A model generated the notes under the pieces. The model did not search any database, was not told where the DNA came from, and was given only the letters and a program-made list of their open reading frames with translations. A DNA stretch of 64,000 nt, from the NCBI GenBank assembly GCA_013146195.2, contig CM028377.1, positions 170,851,824 to 170,915,823 of the forward strand, given 5' to 3'. Source of the DNA: Codonopsis lanceolata (lineage: Eukaryota; Streptophyta; Magnoliopsida; Asterales; Campanulaceae). Below are positions 62,849-64,000 of the stretch, piece after piece; the first letter of the stretch is position 1, and each line of letters begins with the position of its first letter. The translations under genes and the position numbers were made by a program.

Positions 62849-64000
62849 TGGCATGGAACTAGGTTGTTTGTAAAGTAATGCCTTCATTACTGTTCGAGTT
62901 GGGCACGAGGAATGATGGATTGATCTGAGCAAGGACCCATTAGAGGAGGAGTTGGCATCCTTGGGGAAGGAATGGGGTCTGGAGTAGGGACAGCTCAAGC
63001 CATAACAGGAAAGAAAAGGATTTCGTAGCCAGAGGGCCAGGAACATGACTCCAAAGACTGACCAGGAGCTGGAGTTGAGTGCACCAGTCCAATAGCTGGA
63101 CGAGTGGGCAGAGGCAAGTGAGAAGAATGGCGAGCATGATGAATCGGCTGGTAGGTGCCAGGTGCAAATGGAAAATGTTGTTCATCAAACAACACATGAC
63201 GAGTAATATATACATGCCTTGTTGATCGATCCAAACACCTGTAACCCTTACGCAATGTATTGTATCCCAAAAAAACACATGGTTTTGATTTAGAGATTAA
63301 GTTGTGGGTATTGTAGGGAACTAAGTGTGGAAAACAAAGTCACCCAAAAAATTTAAGAAAACGGTAATCAGAAGCTCGTTTCAACAATTTTTGGTAAGGC
63401 GAAAGGTATTTGAGAAGTTTCATGGGGAGTCGATTAACAAGAAAGACTGATGTGGAAAAAGCTCCCACCCAATATTCTTGAGGAACATGTGATTGACCTA
63501 AAGAACATAGTCCCATTTCAACGATATGACGATGTTTTCGTTCCACAACCCCATTTTGTTGGGGGTATATGGACAGGTCAACTGATGTTGTTTTCCATGT
63601 TGACTAAGAAAGAAAGCAAACTGTTTATTCATGAATTCTCCCCCACCATCGGTTTGAATCGTTTTAATAATGTGTATGTTTGGAATTTTTCTAGATAATT
63701 GATTTTCAACTTCAATATTTAAGGAAGAAAAAACTGAAAGCACTTCAGATTTATGTTTTAAGGGAAACATCCAAACATAACGAGAGAAGTCATCAACAAT
63801 GGATAAGTAATACTTAAAACCACTAATTGAAGTTACGGGGGAAGGACCCATACGTCCAAGTGCAACACATCCAACGACATATGAGAATGAAAAGTACGAG
63901 CAAAGAAAGGAAGCTGAGTCGACTTGCCCAAAGGGCACACATGACACATATTATTTTACCGAACAGGACCACTAACAGGAATACTGACTTTATTGATGAG
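62849..64000 (-). mobile_element. Ty1/copia fragment, runs off the window
   Basis: Minus-strand integrase of a second copia element, different in sequence from the 5.6-12.4-kb one. RT and the 3' part are lost at the TRIM junction; the upstream part continues beyond 64,000. Confidence 0.85.
62880..63995 (-). pseudogene. copia integrase remnant
   Basis: Reading leftwards from the edge: a zinc-binding end (CHVCPLGKS), ARTFHSHM, then after a frame change LHLDVW holding the first catalytic Asp. YYLSIVDDFSRYVWMFPLKH follows, then IQTDGGGEFMNKQF (second Asp). After another frame break come a catalytic-Glu-type segment ERKHRHIVEMGL, YWVGAFSTSVFLVNRLPMK and, after a stop near 63,340, CVFLGYNTLRKGYRCLD. 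The tail is Pro/Ser/His-rich (HHARHSSHLPLPTRP). At least three frame breaks make it inactive. Confidence 0.85.

Overview
This window is nuclear DNA of a flowering plant, most likely a eudicot. It holds broken pieces of plant gene families (EXO70, ABCB transporter, TIR1/AFB F-box, PPR, LPEAT2-type acyltransferase, plant carboxylesterase) and a plant repertoire of transposable elements (Tork/TNT1-like copia, Tat-lineage gypsy with two RNase H domains, L1 LINE with a C-terminal RNase H, MuDR-type MULEs, Pack-MULEs, Helitrons, hAT and Stowaway MITEs, SINEs, a TRIM). I found no gene that looks intact and functional. All coding matter is pseudogenic, transposon-derived or a captured fragment, as expected of a repeat-rich, gene-poor chromosomal region. 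The species cannot be named from the sequence.

Layout. 0.1-4 kb: an EXO70 pseudogene, two head-to-tail Helitrons, one CACTA end and an ABCB pseudogene. 4-5.6 kb: a probable gypsy LTR remnant. 5.6-12.4 kb: a full-structure minus-strand copia element with both LTRs. 12.4-21.8 kb: a minus-strand Tat-lineage gypsy element with gag, protease, RT, dual RNase H and integrase, plus a spliced antisense ORF and an 85-bp tandem array. 23.3-25 kb: hAT and Stowaway MITEs and a SINE. 25.4-29.9 kb: a minus-strand L1-type LINE. 29.9-30.9 kb: the first copy of a dispersed repeat carrying a palindromic GATGCA minisatellite. 31.7-34.6 kb: a decayed MuDR-like transposase, with a convergent GRF zinc-finger remnant at 36.5-37.1 kb. 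38.2-42.7 kb: the second copy of the dispersed repeat, split by a Helitron (38,534-42,026) that itself contains a Pack-MULE with a TIR1/AFB auxin-receptor fragment.

44.3-57.7 kb: a second MuDR-like gene whose intron appears to be split by an 11.3-kb Helitron-ended insertion (45,098-56,370). Inside that lie a hAT element, a Pack-MULE with doubled TIRs, a smaller Helitron, a TIR element sitting in (TA)n, and a gene-capturing Helitron (52,910-56,212) with three host-gene fragments in one orientation. 57.8-59.4 kb: a second Tat gypsy fragment, again with an antisense ORF. 59.8-60.1 kb: a minisatellite. 60.9-62.3 kb: a hAT fragment split by a third Pack-MULE. 62.4-62.8 kb: a TRIM. 62.9-64 kb: a copia fragment running off the window.

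Several insertions can be bounded to the base because the window also holds paralogous unfilled sites: 30,238/30,239 for the 38.5-kb Helitron, about 49,780 for the 52.9-kb Helitron, about 52,705 for the 47.6-kb Pack-MULE, and about 44,858 for the 11.3-kb insertion. The most interesting signals are the nested gene-fragment-carrying Helitrons and Pack-MULEs, the Tat element with a spliced antisense ORF and satellite-like array, and the unclassified GATGCA-palindrome repeat family. All reading is by eye; no alignment or database search was run.
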